Assembly: GCA_000024525.1 (NCBI GenBank)
Contig: CP001769.1
Span: 4,125,001 to 4,189,000 of the forward strand
DNA length: 64,000 nucleotides
From: Spirosoma linguale DSM 74
GTDB taxonomy: Bacteria > Bacteroidota > Bacteroidia > Cytophagales > Spirosomataceae
Direction of reading: 5' to 3'
Positions within the stretch are counted from its first letter, which is position 1. Every line of letters starts with the position of its first letter. Under the pieces are notes generated by a model. The model did not search any database. It worked only from the letters and a program-made list of their open reading frames with translations, and had not been told where the DNA came from. The position numbers and the translations under genes were made by a program. This document shows, one piece after another, positions 7,126 through 17,100 of the stretch.

Positions 7126-10100
7126 TTACGCGCTGAAACTCTCCGAAATAATAATCGCTGGTTCTGTAGGCGCAACAACGACCGGCACAACAGGTGTGAC
7201 AGACACATCCTCATCGGGCTGGCTTAACGGATAACTATGCAGGATTTTCATCAGGCTTTCAAGCAAAATAGCGGCTTGCCTCTTCTCTTTCGTTTGCGAC
7301 TTCTGAAGTTTATTAATGTCGCGTTGCAGGTTTTGGAACCGCCCCCGCCGGATAGCATCTTTCGCCAGACCAACCAACGTTTTTTCGTCTTCGCTGATAA
7401 ACGGCAACGTCAAAAACGCATCCAGAAACATCAGGGCTTTCTTTTCATTCGGCCCCTGCGTAACATCTACTTTTTTATCCTGCGCTTTCTCGGCTTCTAC
7501 CTGCGCCTGAAACCGATCTACACCCATTTGCACCTGTTCGTGGTGAAGGTCGTGAAGCTTAACGGCCCGCTCATGAACCATGCACTGAAATCGTTTGGCC
7601 GTTTCCAGAAAGGTAAGCTCCTCCGCCATACTGCCAGCGCCATCCAGACCGGCACGGATGTACAGGAATGCATCCCGTTTCTGGTCCCGAATAAAGGTGA
7701 TGGTGGCCTGGTGCTGCATCCGGTCTTTACGGCCTACCCTAGCCCGTAATGGCATGGTTTTAATCCGTTTGAACAAATCCGGGTCTTTTTCTTTCAAATC
7801 GCGGATTTGCATCAGGTAATCCAGTTTCTCATCGCGTTCCTCATCCACATCTTTGTCAAAAAGACCGAAGGACTCAATCACCTCATCGGGCGAATAAATC
7901 TGGCTGTCTTCACCCAGAGCGGCATGAAAAGCCTGGAGTTTCATCATCGCCTTTTTCTGTAAGTCGATGTCGTTGTCCACTTGAGCCGTCGGAAAAAAGT
8001 TGTAGATGTAGACCGCCTTTGCCTTTGTACCAATGCGGTTTACACGGCCAATGCGCTGCATCAGGCGCGTTGCATTCCAGGGCGTATCGTAGTTCACGAT
8101 AACATTGGCGCGGTGCAGGTTAACCCCCTCGGCCAGCACTTCGGTAGAGATAATGATGTCGTAATGTTCCGGCGATTCACCCGCCACTTGCTGCTCGGCT
8201 GGCAGGTTGGCATCGAAATTGGCACGAATAAGCGGCATCCGATCTTTGCGGGTATGACTGTCAACCGTCAAAATCCGATGCGCGAGGCCAAGCCGATCAA
8301 TGGCTTCACGTAGTCGGCGGGCTACGTATTCCGTCGTCTCTTTGCTTTCTGAGAATACAACCAGCTTCTTTTCACGGTTTTCAGGACCGAACAGCGTTTT
8401 CTGAATATACTCGACAAACGTATCCAACTTCGGGTCTTCGTCGCCGAGGTCATCCCAGGTTTTCGATAAGGCATTCAATACCTGCTGGTCGCGGATCAGT
8501 CCCTCATAAAACCCAGGCTCGAAGTCGTCTGGAACACAAATATCAATGGTCGGATCAAGATCCATTAAGGTCGTAACCAGGTCGAACAGTTCGTCTTCCC
8601 GCCCATCATTGATCATATCCGAAACGGGTAGATTAGGCGCAATAAACACCCGGCCCGTATCGAACATTTTCACCATAGCTTCGTTGGCTTCGCAGAACCG
8701 CCGGATCGACTGCCGGAAAGCGAAAAAACTGCTGTCGATCCGCTTAACGAGCATCGTCTTCATGATCTTGGCCAACTGGGTCGAAATCATGTCGGCCTTT
8801 TTATACTTCTGCTTTTTATGCGGTTTTAGCGCTCCAATGGCCCGATACCGGTTATAGGTCAAGCCTTCGGTAGGGTGCGTTAAATGGCGGATGGTTTGAT
8901 CATACAGCGCTTCCAGATGGGGAGCCAGTTGGTACAGTATTTTTTCGGGCTTACGCACATCGGGAAACTCAATCTTCTGAGCCGTCAGATCATCCCGGTA
9001 CTGGTGATGAAGCTTCAGGTCGGTCCGGGTTCGCCGAACGGTCAGCGGCTCAATCACCTTCACCCGAATCTGTTCATAAATCTGGCGAACCCCCGCATTC
9101 ACCTTTTGCATATCGGGTTCCTGTTTCAACCTGCGATAGGCATCGATATGCTGGCGAAAAAAATGTTGCAGATTGCCAATTTCGAGCGTCGAATCTTTAC
9201 TATCCTGAAAGAGGTAAACCAGATTAGCAATATCCTGAGGGTAGTTATTGAGGGGCGTTGCCGACACCAGCATCACGCGTTTAGGGTAAGCCGTACCATC
9301 CTGCCGACGGCGTCGCGTAGGTGTTTTACAGATTTTTTGTAAGTCGTTATAAGCTTCGGCCGTATCGGATCGAAACTTATGGGCTTCGTCTACAATAATC
9401 AGATCATACTGATTCGGATTACGCACCTTGTGCAGGCTACCGTTGGTGATGATATGTACCCCATCGAGACTAAATTTCTCGATGGTTTCTTCCCAGTTGA
9501 CTTTCAAGGCAGGTGGCACCACAATCAACGTTCGGGAGCGGTGTTCAGGAAATCCGTTTTTGAAGTAGAACTTCTTGGCAATGCGCGTAGCAATGATGGT
9601 TTTGCCTAACCCTACCACATCCGATAGAAAGAACCCACCATGCTTTTCCATCTTATTGTATCCATCATTGACCGCATCGCGCTGGTAAACAAGCGGTAAA
9701 AACCCTTTGGGCAGATCGGTTTCCGAGTTAGGATCGTAGTCGATGCTTTTACCGAAATACTCGATCAGAAATTTTAGATAGACCTCATAAGGCGTAAACT
9801 GATCATTGAGAAAGGTTTCGCTTTTAAGCCGGGTAATGAACTCTTCACTAACCGGCACCGACTCACTCCAAAGACGCTCAAACGTTTCGGTGGCGAAATC
9901 GATATCGCCGTTTTCCCGCAACTCGACATTGAATTCGAAATTGCGTTCTAACCCCGGTTCAGTCAGGTTGCTGGAGCCAGTGATCACAGAGCCGTAGCCG
10001 TGATCGTGCCGAACCTGCTCGCGAAAAACGTAGACTTTAGCGTGGATATTCTGTTTGGGATGAACGCGGATTTGGAGCTTACCCGAAACGATGTCGTCGA

Positions 10101-10437
10101 TCATACCGAGCATACCATCCTCAACGGCCTTGCTATATTTAGCCTGCTGAATATTCTTTTTAGCCGACTCAAAAAAATCTTCCTGCGACTTATACGCATC
10201 GGCTGAGAACAAGACACCCTGCTTCGATGCTTCAAAAACCATTTTATCGACATTGATACCAACCAAAACCCGTACTTCTGCTGCCCGTTCTATATAGGGC
10301 CGAATCCGGAAATAGCCTGACGCATAGAAATAACCGACTAGCGCATCAAAAAAATGGATATTACGATGTTTAAAAATACCTTCAATTTTAGCAAGCAGCG
10401 AGTTGCTATCGTCGTTGGTGAAGAATTTGGTTTGCAT
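7126..10437 (-). CDS. PLD-nuclease/SNF2-family DEAH helicase of the defence operon
   Basis: A protein of 1103 residues from the ATG at 10435-10437. The frame stays open to a possible start at 10587, but the extra 50 residues do not look like part of the family. The N-terminus carries a phospholipase-D-like nuclease half-site: His132-x-Lys134 in IHAKVYVF, then GSSNLTEPGL at about 154-163. The helicase follows: Walker A DVVGLGKT (about 273-280), DEAH (350-353), SATPLNN, and late motifs STEVLAEGVNLH and QRIGRVNRIG of superfamily 2. Such PLD-helicase fusions accompany methyltransferases in several defence systems and would translocate on or remodel foreign DNA. It is the first gene of the leftward operon. 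Confidence 0.92.
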   Translation of the reverse strand: MQTKFFTNDDSNSLLAKIEGIFKHRNIHFFDALVGYFYASGYFRIRPYIERAAEVRVLVGINVDKMVFEASKQGVLFSADAYKSQEDFFESAKKNIQQAKYSKAVEDGMLGMIDDIVSGKLQIRVHPKQNIHAKVYVFREQVRHDHGYGSVITGSSNLTEPGLERNFEFNVELRENGDIDFATETFERLWSESVPVSEEFITRLKSETFLNDQFTPYEVYLKFLIEYFGKSIDYDPNSETDLPKGFLPLVYQRDAVNDGYNKMEKHGGFFLSDVVGLGKTIIATRIAKKFYFKNGFPEHRSRTLIVVPPALKVNWEETIEKFSLDGVHIITNGSLHKVRNPNQYDLIIVDEAHKFRSDTAEAYNDLQKICKTPTRRRRQDGTAYPKRVMLVSATPLNNYPQDIANLVYLFQDSKDSTLEIGNLQHFFRQHIDAYRRLKQEPDMQKVNAGVRQIYEQIRVKVIEPLTVRRTRTDLKLHHQYRDDLTAQKIEFPDVRKPEKILYQLAPHLEALYDQTIRHLTHPTEGLTYNRYRAIGALKPHKKQKYKKADMISTQLAKIMKTMLVKRIDSSFFAFRQSIRRFCEANEAMVKMFDTGRVFIAPNLPVSDMINDGREDELFDLVTTLMDLDPTIDICVPDDFEPGFYEGLIRDQQVLNALSKTWDDLGDEDPKLDTFVEYIQKTLFGPENREKKLVVFSESKETTEYVARRLREAIDRLGLAHRILTVDSHTRKDRMPLIRANFDANLPAEQQVAGESPEHYDIIISTEVLAEGVNLHRANVIVNYDTPWNATRLMQRIGRVNRIGTKAKAVYIYNFFPTAQVDNDIDLQKKAMMKLQAFHAALGEDSQIYSPDEVIESFGLFDKDVDEERDEKLDYLMQIRDLKEKDPDLFKRIKTMPLRARVGRKDRMQHQATITFIRDQKRDAFLYIRAGLDGAGSMAEELTFLETAKRFQCMVHERAVKLHDLHHEQVQMGVDRFQAQVEAEKAQDKKVDVTQGPNEKKALMFLDAFLTLPFISEDEKTLVGLAKDAIRRGRFQNLQRDINKLQKSQTKEKRQAAILLESLMKILHSYPLSQPDEDVSVTPVVPVVVAPTEPAIIISESFSA

Positions 10438-10628
10438 TCGATCAGTACTATTAGTCGGCACTTTATTGTTTAGATCAATAAAGTAGGGCAAAATAACTCT
10501 AACATCCATAAACAGCCTCTCTGACTGTCTGCACTTGACTTCAGAAATCCAGACTTCTAGACCGGTTAGGGTAAAAAAAAACACCACTCCGCTTTTGTGG
10601 ATTCAATCCGTTCAATATCTGTTTTCTT

Positions 10629-12128
10629 ATGAATCAGTCAGATAAGTCAACGCCCCATGTGGATTCGCCCGAGCAGACGAATACCGGCACATCACGGCGT
10701 CAATTCATGCAAACCGGAGCCCTGGCTGCGGCAAGTTTCTTCATTGTACCCCGCCACGTGCTGGGTGGAAAAGGATTTATTGCACCCAGCGACAAGCTCA
10801 ATATTGCCGGAGTTGGTTTCGGTGGTAAAGGTTTCAGTGATACAAACAATTCCTATAACAAAGGTGCCAACAACATCGTAGCCCTGTGCGACGTAGACTG
10901 GGGACTGGCCCGCGTGAAGGAAAACTTCACCAAGCACCCTAACGCCAAACGCTACAAAGATTTCCGCGAAATGTTGGATAAGGAAGGCAAAAACATTGAT
11001 GCCGTAACGGTGTCGACCGCCGACCATACCCACGCGGTTGTCGCCATGGCAGCTATGCAGCGCGGCAAACACGTATACGTACAGAAACCCTTAACCCACA
11101 ACATTTACGAAGCCCGTATGCTCACCGAAGCGGCCCGTAAATACAAGGTTGTTACGCAGATGGGCAACCAGGGATCATCCAATCCACAGCAGAAACAAAT
11201 GGTGGAATGGTTCGACAAAGGTCTTCTGGGAACCGTGCATTCTGTAAACCTCTGGACCAACCGGCCCGTTTGGCCGCAAGGCATTCCGGTTCCGCAGGCA
11301 GCTTCCGAAACACCCGTCGACCTGGATTGGGATCTGTGGCTCGGACCCGCTCAAAAAGTTGGGTACACGCCAGCTTACCATCCGTTCAAATGGCGCGGCT
11401 GGTGGAACTTCGGTGCCGGTGCACTGGGCGATATTGGCTGCCACATTATGGACGTACCATTCCGGGTTCTCGGTCTTGGCTACCCCACCGAAGTGGAAAC
11501 CAGCATTGGTCAGGTATTCCTAAAAGACTGGACTCCCGAATACATTCCCGAAGGATGCCCTCCCTCCTCGCACGTAGAGCTGAAGTTCCCGGCTACGGCC
11601 AAGAATAAGTCGGCCATAACGATGACTTGGGAAGATGGCGGTCTGCGTCCTTTCCGGCCGGAAATGCTGCCTGAAGGTGAGCCTATGCCAGAAAACGGTG
11701 AAAACGGTGTGCTGATCCAGGGCGACAAAGGTCTGCTGGTTTGCGGCATGTACGGCGATGACCCACGGTTGTACACCAAGAGTGGAGAAAAGTTTGTGGC
11801 CGCTCCTAAACCGAGCAACGGCCTGCCCGAAAACGGCCACCAGGTTCTGTGGACCGAAGCCTGCAAAGCGGGCTTCAACAGCAAAGAGCACAAGGCGCTC
11901 ACGTCTTCGTTCGACTTTGCCGGTCCGCTGACCGAGTCGGTACTGATGGGCAACCTCGCTATCCGTAGCTATACCCTTCGGACACCGAAGGCCGATGGAA
12001 AAGGTTTCAACTATCCAGGCCGCAAACGCCTGACGTGGGACGGCAAAAATATGAAGATTACGAACCTTGACGAAGCCAACCAGTTCGTTAAGCGCGAATA
12101 CCGCGAAGGCTGGTCGTTGACAGCGTAA
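10629..12128 (+). CDS. Gfo/Idh/MocA-family oxidoreductase, Tat-exported
   Basis: A 499-residue protein. The N-terminus has a twin-arginine signal (SRRQFMQTGALAAASFF), so the enzyme is expected to fold with its NAD(P) cofactor and be exported to the periplasm. The Rossmann part starts with NIAGVGFGGKG, and the family signature around VQKPLTHN (EKP in most relatives) is near residue 150; the C-terminal half is the alpha/beta substrate domain. Family members oxidise or epimerise sugars and glycosides, and the Tat-exported Bacteroidota group often acts on glycans. The substrate cannot be read from the sequence. It is divergent from the defence operon and converges on a small membrane-protein gene. 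Confidence 0.93.
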   Translation: MNQSDKSTPHVDSPEQTNTGTSRRQFMQTGALAAASFFIVPRHVLGGKGFIAPSDKLNIAGVGFGGKGFSDTNNSYNKGANNIVALCDVDWGLARVKENFTKHPNAKRYKDFREMLDKEGKNIDAVTVSTADHTHAVVAMAAMQRGKHVYVQKPLTHNIYEARMLTEAARKYKVVTQMGNQGSSNPQQKQMVEWFDKGLLGTVHSVNLWTNRPVWPQGIPVPQAASETPVDLDWDLWLGPAQKVGYTPAYHPFKWRGWWNFGAGALGDIGCHIMDVPFRVLGLGYPTEVETSIGQVFLKDWTPEYIPEGCPPSSHVELKFPATAKNKSAITMTWEDGGLRPFRPEMLPEGEPMPENGENGVLIQGDKGLLVCGMYGDDPRLYTKSGEKFVAAPKPSNGLPENGHQVLWTEACKAGFNSKEHKALTSSFDFAGPLTESVLMGNLAIRSYTLRTPKADGKGFNYPGRKRLTWDGKNMKITNLDEANQFVKREYREGWSLTA

Positions 12129-12142
12129 ATTTTGGTTATTGA

Positions 12143-12216
12143 GAAGTAAGTGAAATGGGTGGAGTACGTGTAATCTGTTGACTGACTACACGTACTCCAC
12201 CCATTTCACTTACTTC
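12143..12216. terminator. Perfect 30-bp stem palindrome between convergent genes
   Basis: Arms 12143-12172 and 12187-12216 are exact reverse complements with a 14-nt loop. The right arm includes the stop codon of the minus-strand gene ending at 12210. It has no T-run, so it is not a classical intrinsic terminator, but its position between two converging genes suits a bidirectional transcription stop or an RNA-stabilising hairpin. Confidence 0.7.
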
Positions 12217-12608
12217 ACTAACAACGACTGCACCATTGTCCGCAGACGTGCGTGGGCTACGTATGCCCAGATGAGCAGCATGTACATAGAGAAATCCTGA
12301 TAGGATACCGGGAAGGCCATGTTGTTAAAGTAGTACCGGGTTGCGGTGAAATCGAGTGTAGGCGTAAAACCGATGAGGTTTTCATACCCCAGCACGAGCG
12401 TTAGTCCGAGCGCGTAGAACAGATATTGCGGCTTTCGGAACGCCCATAAAATACCAGCCAGCGCCGTTGCGCCAAAGCCTACGTAATGCTTCCAGGTGAG
12501 AATCAAATCCGTCGTCGTTGCGACGTAAATTGAATACATCTGAACGGTTGTCAGTACGGCCAGAATGAGTCCATAGCCGTAAAACTCTTTTAATTGAGCA
12601 CGCTGCAT
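12210..12608 (-). CDS. Small membrane protein of unknown function
   Basis: A 132-residue protein that I do not recognise. Four hydrophobic segments (about residues 12-30, 40-58, 64-80 and 100-118) suggest a four-helix inner-membrane protein; short polar loops contain several Tyr and Thr residues. The C-terminus is a short basic tail (RLRTMVQSLLVK). It follows the FG-GAP protein gene on the same strand after 78 bp, so the two may be co-transcribed. The stop codon lies inside a long palindrome. The start at the ATG of MQRAQLKEF is the only good one. Confidence 0.7.
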   Translation of the reverse strand: MQRAQLKEFYGYGLILAVLTTVQMYSIYVATTTDLILTWKHYVGFGATALAGILWAFRKPQYLFYALGLTLVLGYENLIGFTPTLDFTATRYYFNNMAFPVSYQDFSMYMLLIWAYVAHARLRTMVQSLLVK

Positions 12609-12686
12609 AAACTAGATGTTACGGAAAGAGATAAGTACGAATGATAAAAATACGCAAAAACCACTATCCATATAGACCAACAGCCA

Positions 12687-13826
12687 CTATTTTTTCGCGC
12701 TCCCTTCGTTAAAAAATACAAAAAGGCCGTCCTTACCGGCAACAACAATATCCTTTCGGCCAGTTTTGTGCAGGTCGGCAACGGCGAAATAGATGCCTGT
12801 GCCTTTACCAACTCCTGCCGGACCATAGGCAATGTCATGCTTCACAAACTGCTTCTTCGAGGCCTCCCAGGTGAAATAATATAGCCCGACGGGGTCCTTC
12901 TCGCCGGGGTCGTTGCCGTTGTGCGCCCGAAAGCGTTTGCCGGTTAGTAGTTCGGGACGCCCATCGCCCGTAATATCAACCCACTCCAGGCAATGGTACT
13001 GGGAATTCTTATCGTCGATCAGGTGCTTTGTCCAGCCACGCTGTCCAGCAGCATCGCGGGTTTGTTCGTACCAGTGCAGCCCATAACTATGCCCCTGCCC
13101 TACAATCAGATCGTTCCGCTTATCGCCGTTTACATCGGCCACAATGATGGGTACACTAGCCGTACCAAGTGAGAACTCTTTGTGTAACGTCCAGAGACCA
13201 GACTCCCGATCGACAGGCGCTTCGAGCCAGCCATCCGGTATAATCAGGTCACCCCGTCCGTCACCATTCACGTCGCCAAAGCCCAAACCGTGCCCCTGTG
13301 TAGGCGCTACGGTAACCGTTTTAAAGACACCGGAACTCACCAGTTTAATATACTTTAGCGGGTGGTTGGGATTGTTGGGCACAATGTCAACAATGCCATC
13401 GCCGTCCACATCCCAGGCACGGGTCGTTTCCACATTGCCTACTTTACCGATCTCATGCAATGGCCAGACCGCATTTTTTTTGCCGGGGTTCTCCACCCAC
13501 CGCAGCGTCTGGTCGAACCAGCCGCCGGTCAGGAAGTCCAGTCGGCCGTCACTATTGACATCAAGCGGGATAGTCGAGAAATCATCATAGTACTGATCTT
13601 TCCGGGGCTCATTTCCAATGAGGTATCTATTCCAGAAACCCGGCCCTTTGTACCAGAAATCGCCGGATACAATATCAAGTGTATCGTCATTATCAACATC
13701 AAATACCCCTACTGACTCGTAGCTTTCAGCAGCCACGAACTGACGGGTAAAACGTAAGCCCGGCTCAGGAGCCGTTGCACCAACGACAATAAGTAAGATA
13801 AGCAAGCAACTAGTCAGACGGAGCAT
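12687..13826 (-). CDS. Secreted FG-GAP/VCBS repeat beta-propeller protein
   Basis: About 379 residues starting at the ATG at 13824-13826 (a TTG 6 bp upstream is less likely). A signal peptide (LTSCLLILLIVVGATA) is followed by about seven FG-GAP-type repeats, each with a calcium-loop-like acidic motif: DVDNDDTLD, DVNSDGRLD, DVDGDGIVD, DVNGDGRGD, DVNGDKRND, DITGDGRPE and a degenerate last copy (DLHKTGRKD). Seven repeats fit a seven-bladed propeller on the cell surface or in the periplasm. Homologues near Gfo/Idh/MocA and SusCD genes are usually linked to polysaccharide use, though no catalytic residues can be named. Confidence 0.88.
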   Translation of the reverse strand: MLRLTSCLLILLIVVGATAPEPGLRFTRQFVAAESYESVGVFDVDNDDTLDIVSGDFWYKGPGFWNRYLIGNEPRKDQYYDDFSTIPLDVNSDGRLDFLTGGWFDQTLRWVENPGKKNAVWPLHEIGKVGNVETTRAWDVDGDGIVDIVPNNPNHPLKYIKLVSSGVFKTVTVAPTQGHGLGFGDVNGDGRGDLIIPDGWLEAPVDRESGLWTLHKEFSLGTASVPIIVADVNGDKRNDLIVGQGHSYGLHWYEQTRDAAGQRGWTKHLIDDKNSQYHCLEWVDITGDGRPELLTGKRFRAHNGNDPGEKDPVGLYYFTWEASKKQFVKHDIAYGPAGVGKGTGIYFAVADLHKTGRKDIVVAGKDGLFVFFNEGSAKK

Positions 13827-14186
13827 AAACAATCTTGTTTTCTTAGGTAAAGACTAAGGCCTTACATCCCTACTAAAGAAGCTATTATCCTGCTCAGCTT
13901 TTCCGCGTTCCACTAGCTTGCCTGGTATGGCCTTCCCAACTACCCTATCTCATATTACCAGGTATACGTATAAGAGTAATTACTTATCTATATGTAAATA
14001 TTGTAAATTTTTCATCATCCTTTCGTTAAGCATATTTCCCCATCGTTATATTCTATGGCTATACACTTATTTTCTCTTAATCTATGAGTAGTTAGCGTCA
14101 CTAAACTGATTTATTCTATAAATAGTACCAGATAATCCTACATTATTTACCCCTTATCATCATTTACACGTCATAATCATTCATTT
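13827..14186. other. Intergenic region upstream of first SusC/D operon
   Basis: This AT-rich 360-bp stretch separates the divergent FG-GAP and SusC genes and must hold the promoters of both. I see no clear TAnnTTTG element, no sizeable ORF and no strong hairpin here. It shares no obvious similarity with the region upstream of the second SusC copy, so the two near-identical operons probably respond to different signals. Confidence 0.5.
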
Positions 14187-17100
14187 ATGAAAAAACACTT
14201 ACCTCCTCAAAGCCTGCTGGGCAGGTTAGTCAGCGTAGTAATTACTCAGCTACTACTGACTGCAATGTGCGTTAATTTTACTTATGCCAAGGTCCCTCTG
14301 GCATTAAAAACAGTGGCCGACCAACGTGCCATTACAGCTGATCGTACACTCACGGGTCGGGTGACAGATGAAAAAGATGAAGCCTTACCCGGTGTGAGTG
14401 TTATCCTGAAGGGAACCCAGCGCGGAACCGTAACCGATGCCGATGGCCGGTATAAAGTGGATGTTCCCACGGGTGGCGCTACGCTTGTGTTCTCCTTTGT
14501 CGGATATGTCCCTCAGGAAGTACGCGTTGGCAACCAAACCTCACTCAATATCAGCCTGAAAGCCGACAGCAAAGTGCTCGACGAAATCGTCGTGATCGGG
14601 TATGGTACCGCCAAAAAGTCTGACCTTACCGGCGCTGTCACCAGCGTGAAGGAGGCTCAGCTTCAGGAACGGCCTACATCCTCATTGAACCAGGCCCTGT
14701 CAGGTCGCATGCCCGGCGTGCAGGTCAACACCAACTCGGGACGACCCGGCGGTCGGACCACCGTCCGTATCCGGGGCTTCAGCTCCATCAACTCCTCCAA
14801 CAACCCCCTCTACGTCGTTGATGGCGTCATGCTTCCCCAAGGTACCGGCGACCAGTTCAGTAACCCAATCGATTACATCAACCCCAACGACATCGTTAAC
14901 GTAGAGGTCCTGAAAGATGCCTCTTCGACGGCCATCTACGGAGCACGCGGTGCCAACGGCGTTATTCTGGTCTCCACTAGAAAGGGGAAGGCCGGTGAAA
15001 GCCGGGTTACCTACGACGGTCAGTTCAGCGTTAACACCATCGGACCCAACAAGCCAAAGGTGCTCAACGCCAAGGAGTACCTGGCTACCGAAGACCTCGC
15101 CTATGCCAACATGGCCAAGTATGACCCCGTCGGCTGGGCCGCAGGTAAGTGGTCTTACCTGGACCCGATAGCCCGGCGCAAAGCCTTCAGCGCGGCTCAC
15201 CCTGGTGTGTTTGATGCCAACCTGAACCCACTCTACGACACCGACTGGTTCAAGGAGTCGGCTCAGAACAAGCTTTCCCAGAACCACCAGTTAGGTTTCA
15301 GTGGCGGTAACGAGCGCACCCAGTACTCCCTCTCGCTGAACTATCGCGACGATCAGGGTCTGATCAAGACCTCCTACATGAAGCGTTACTCGGGTCGTTT
15401 CTCGATCGATGATCAGGTCAAGAGCTGGCTCAAGATCGGTGGTACACTGAGTTATAATAACCAGACGGAAAACCTGGTGGACATCAACGATGCGGTGGCC
15501 CGTCAGATCGTGGAGGACTTCCCCTTCCTACCCGTGCGCTACCCGGACACTGGCGTCTTCGCCGAGAACCGGGACTACCCCTATGCAGAAGGCACCATGA
15601 GTTCGGTGCACCGCCTGATGGACCGTAAGTACATCCAGAACACCCAGACCACTTTGGGTAGCCTCTTCACCAACATCACGTTAGGCAAAGGGCTGGAGAT
15701 GCGTACGGTATTGGGTGCCAACGTTCAGACGCAGGAGATCAACCAGTCGCAAACCCGTACGCTTAACATCGGCGGTAACGGTAACGCATCGACCAACAAC
15801 AATAAGACCTCGTTCTGGTCGCTGGAACATTACCTGACCTACAACAAACAGTTTGGTCAGGACCACTCCTTCACCGGACTGCTGGGTCTTTCGTGGCAGG
15901 AGACTAACACCTTTGGCATCGGTGCCAGTGTGAGCGGTTTTGCCACCGACTACTTTGGCTTCAACAACCTGGGTGCTGGTGCTACCAACCCATCGGTGAG
16001 TTCAAGCGCATCACGGTTTGCCTTTAACTCCTACTTCGGTCGGATCAACTACGGCTACAAGAACAAGTACCTCTTCACGGCTACCGGCCGGGCCGATGGC
16101 TCCTCGAAGTTCGGAGAGAATTACAAGTTTGCCTTCTTCCCCTCGGCGGCTCTGGCCTGGCGGGTATCGGAAGAAGACTTCCTGAAGGGCAATCCCGTTA
16201 TCTCGAATTTGAAGGTCCGCGCCAGCTACGGCTTGACGGGTAACTCTGAAATTCCACCGTATCAGTCACTGTCGTTGCTTAGCTCGAACTATTCGACGAT
16301 CTACAACGACGGCCGCGTTGGTGGTACGGGTATCAGCCGTTTGGCTAACCCCGACCTGCGCTGGGAAAAAACCGCTCAGACTGATGTAGGTCTGGAAGTT
16401 AGCTTCCTCAAAGGACGCATCTCGCTGGAAGCCGACTACTACTACCGTCTGACAACCGACATGCTCCTGGATGCCCCCGTACCACAATCGAGCGGCTATG
16501 CAACCATCCGGCGTAACGTAGGCTCGATGGAGAACAAAGGCTTCGAGTTCGGTTTGAACACGGTCAACATCAACCGGGGTACTTTCAGCTGGAATACAAA
16601 CTTCAACATCTCGTTGAACCGCAACAAAGTCCTCTCCCTGGCTACTCCATCCGATATTTTTGGGGTAGGTGGTCCTAACTTCACCAACCAGACGAATATC
16701 ATTCGTATTGGTGAATCAGTAGGTTCGTTCTGGGGTCTGACCCGCGTGGGTGTATGGAGTGAAGCGGAGCGGGAAGAAGCGGCCAAGTTCACCAGCTACC
16801 GCAACGGTTTGACCATTCTGCCCGGCGACATCAAGTATCTCGACGTAAACGGCGACAAGGCCATCACCGATGCTGACCGCAGCATCATTGGCAACGGTAG
16901 TCCTAAAGGCTGGGGTGCCATGACCAACAACATTCGTCTGGGCAACTTCGATGCCACCCTGGAACTTCAGTACATGTTTGGTAACGACGTCATGCTGATG
17001 AACTTACACCCCAGTGAAGACCGGCAGGCTCTGGCCAACAGCTACTCGTCGGTGCTCAACGCCTGGACGCCAACCAATCAGGGTAGCCAGATTGCTCAGG

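Noticed and set aside
7237..7749. Plus-strand 170-codon frame inside the helicase gene
   Set aside because: Shadow of the helicase C-terminal region on the other strand.
1..10437. Classification as BREX or DISARM
   Set aside because: No PglZ, BrxC/PglY, Lon-like, DrmA or DrmB genes are present in the visible part; only the methyltransferase, helicase and PLD modules are shared in kind. Genes left of the window could change this.
14700..15287. Long minus-strand open frame inside SusC copy 1, repeated at 19999-20586 in copy 2
   Set aside because: It is antisense to a well-supported gene and duplicated only because the SusC genes are. No family features or start signals.
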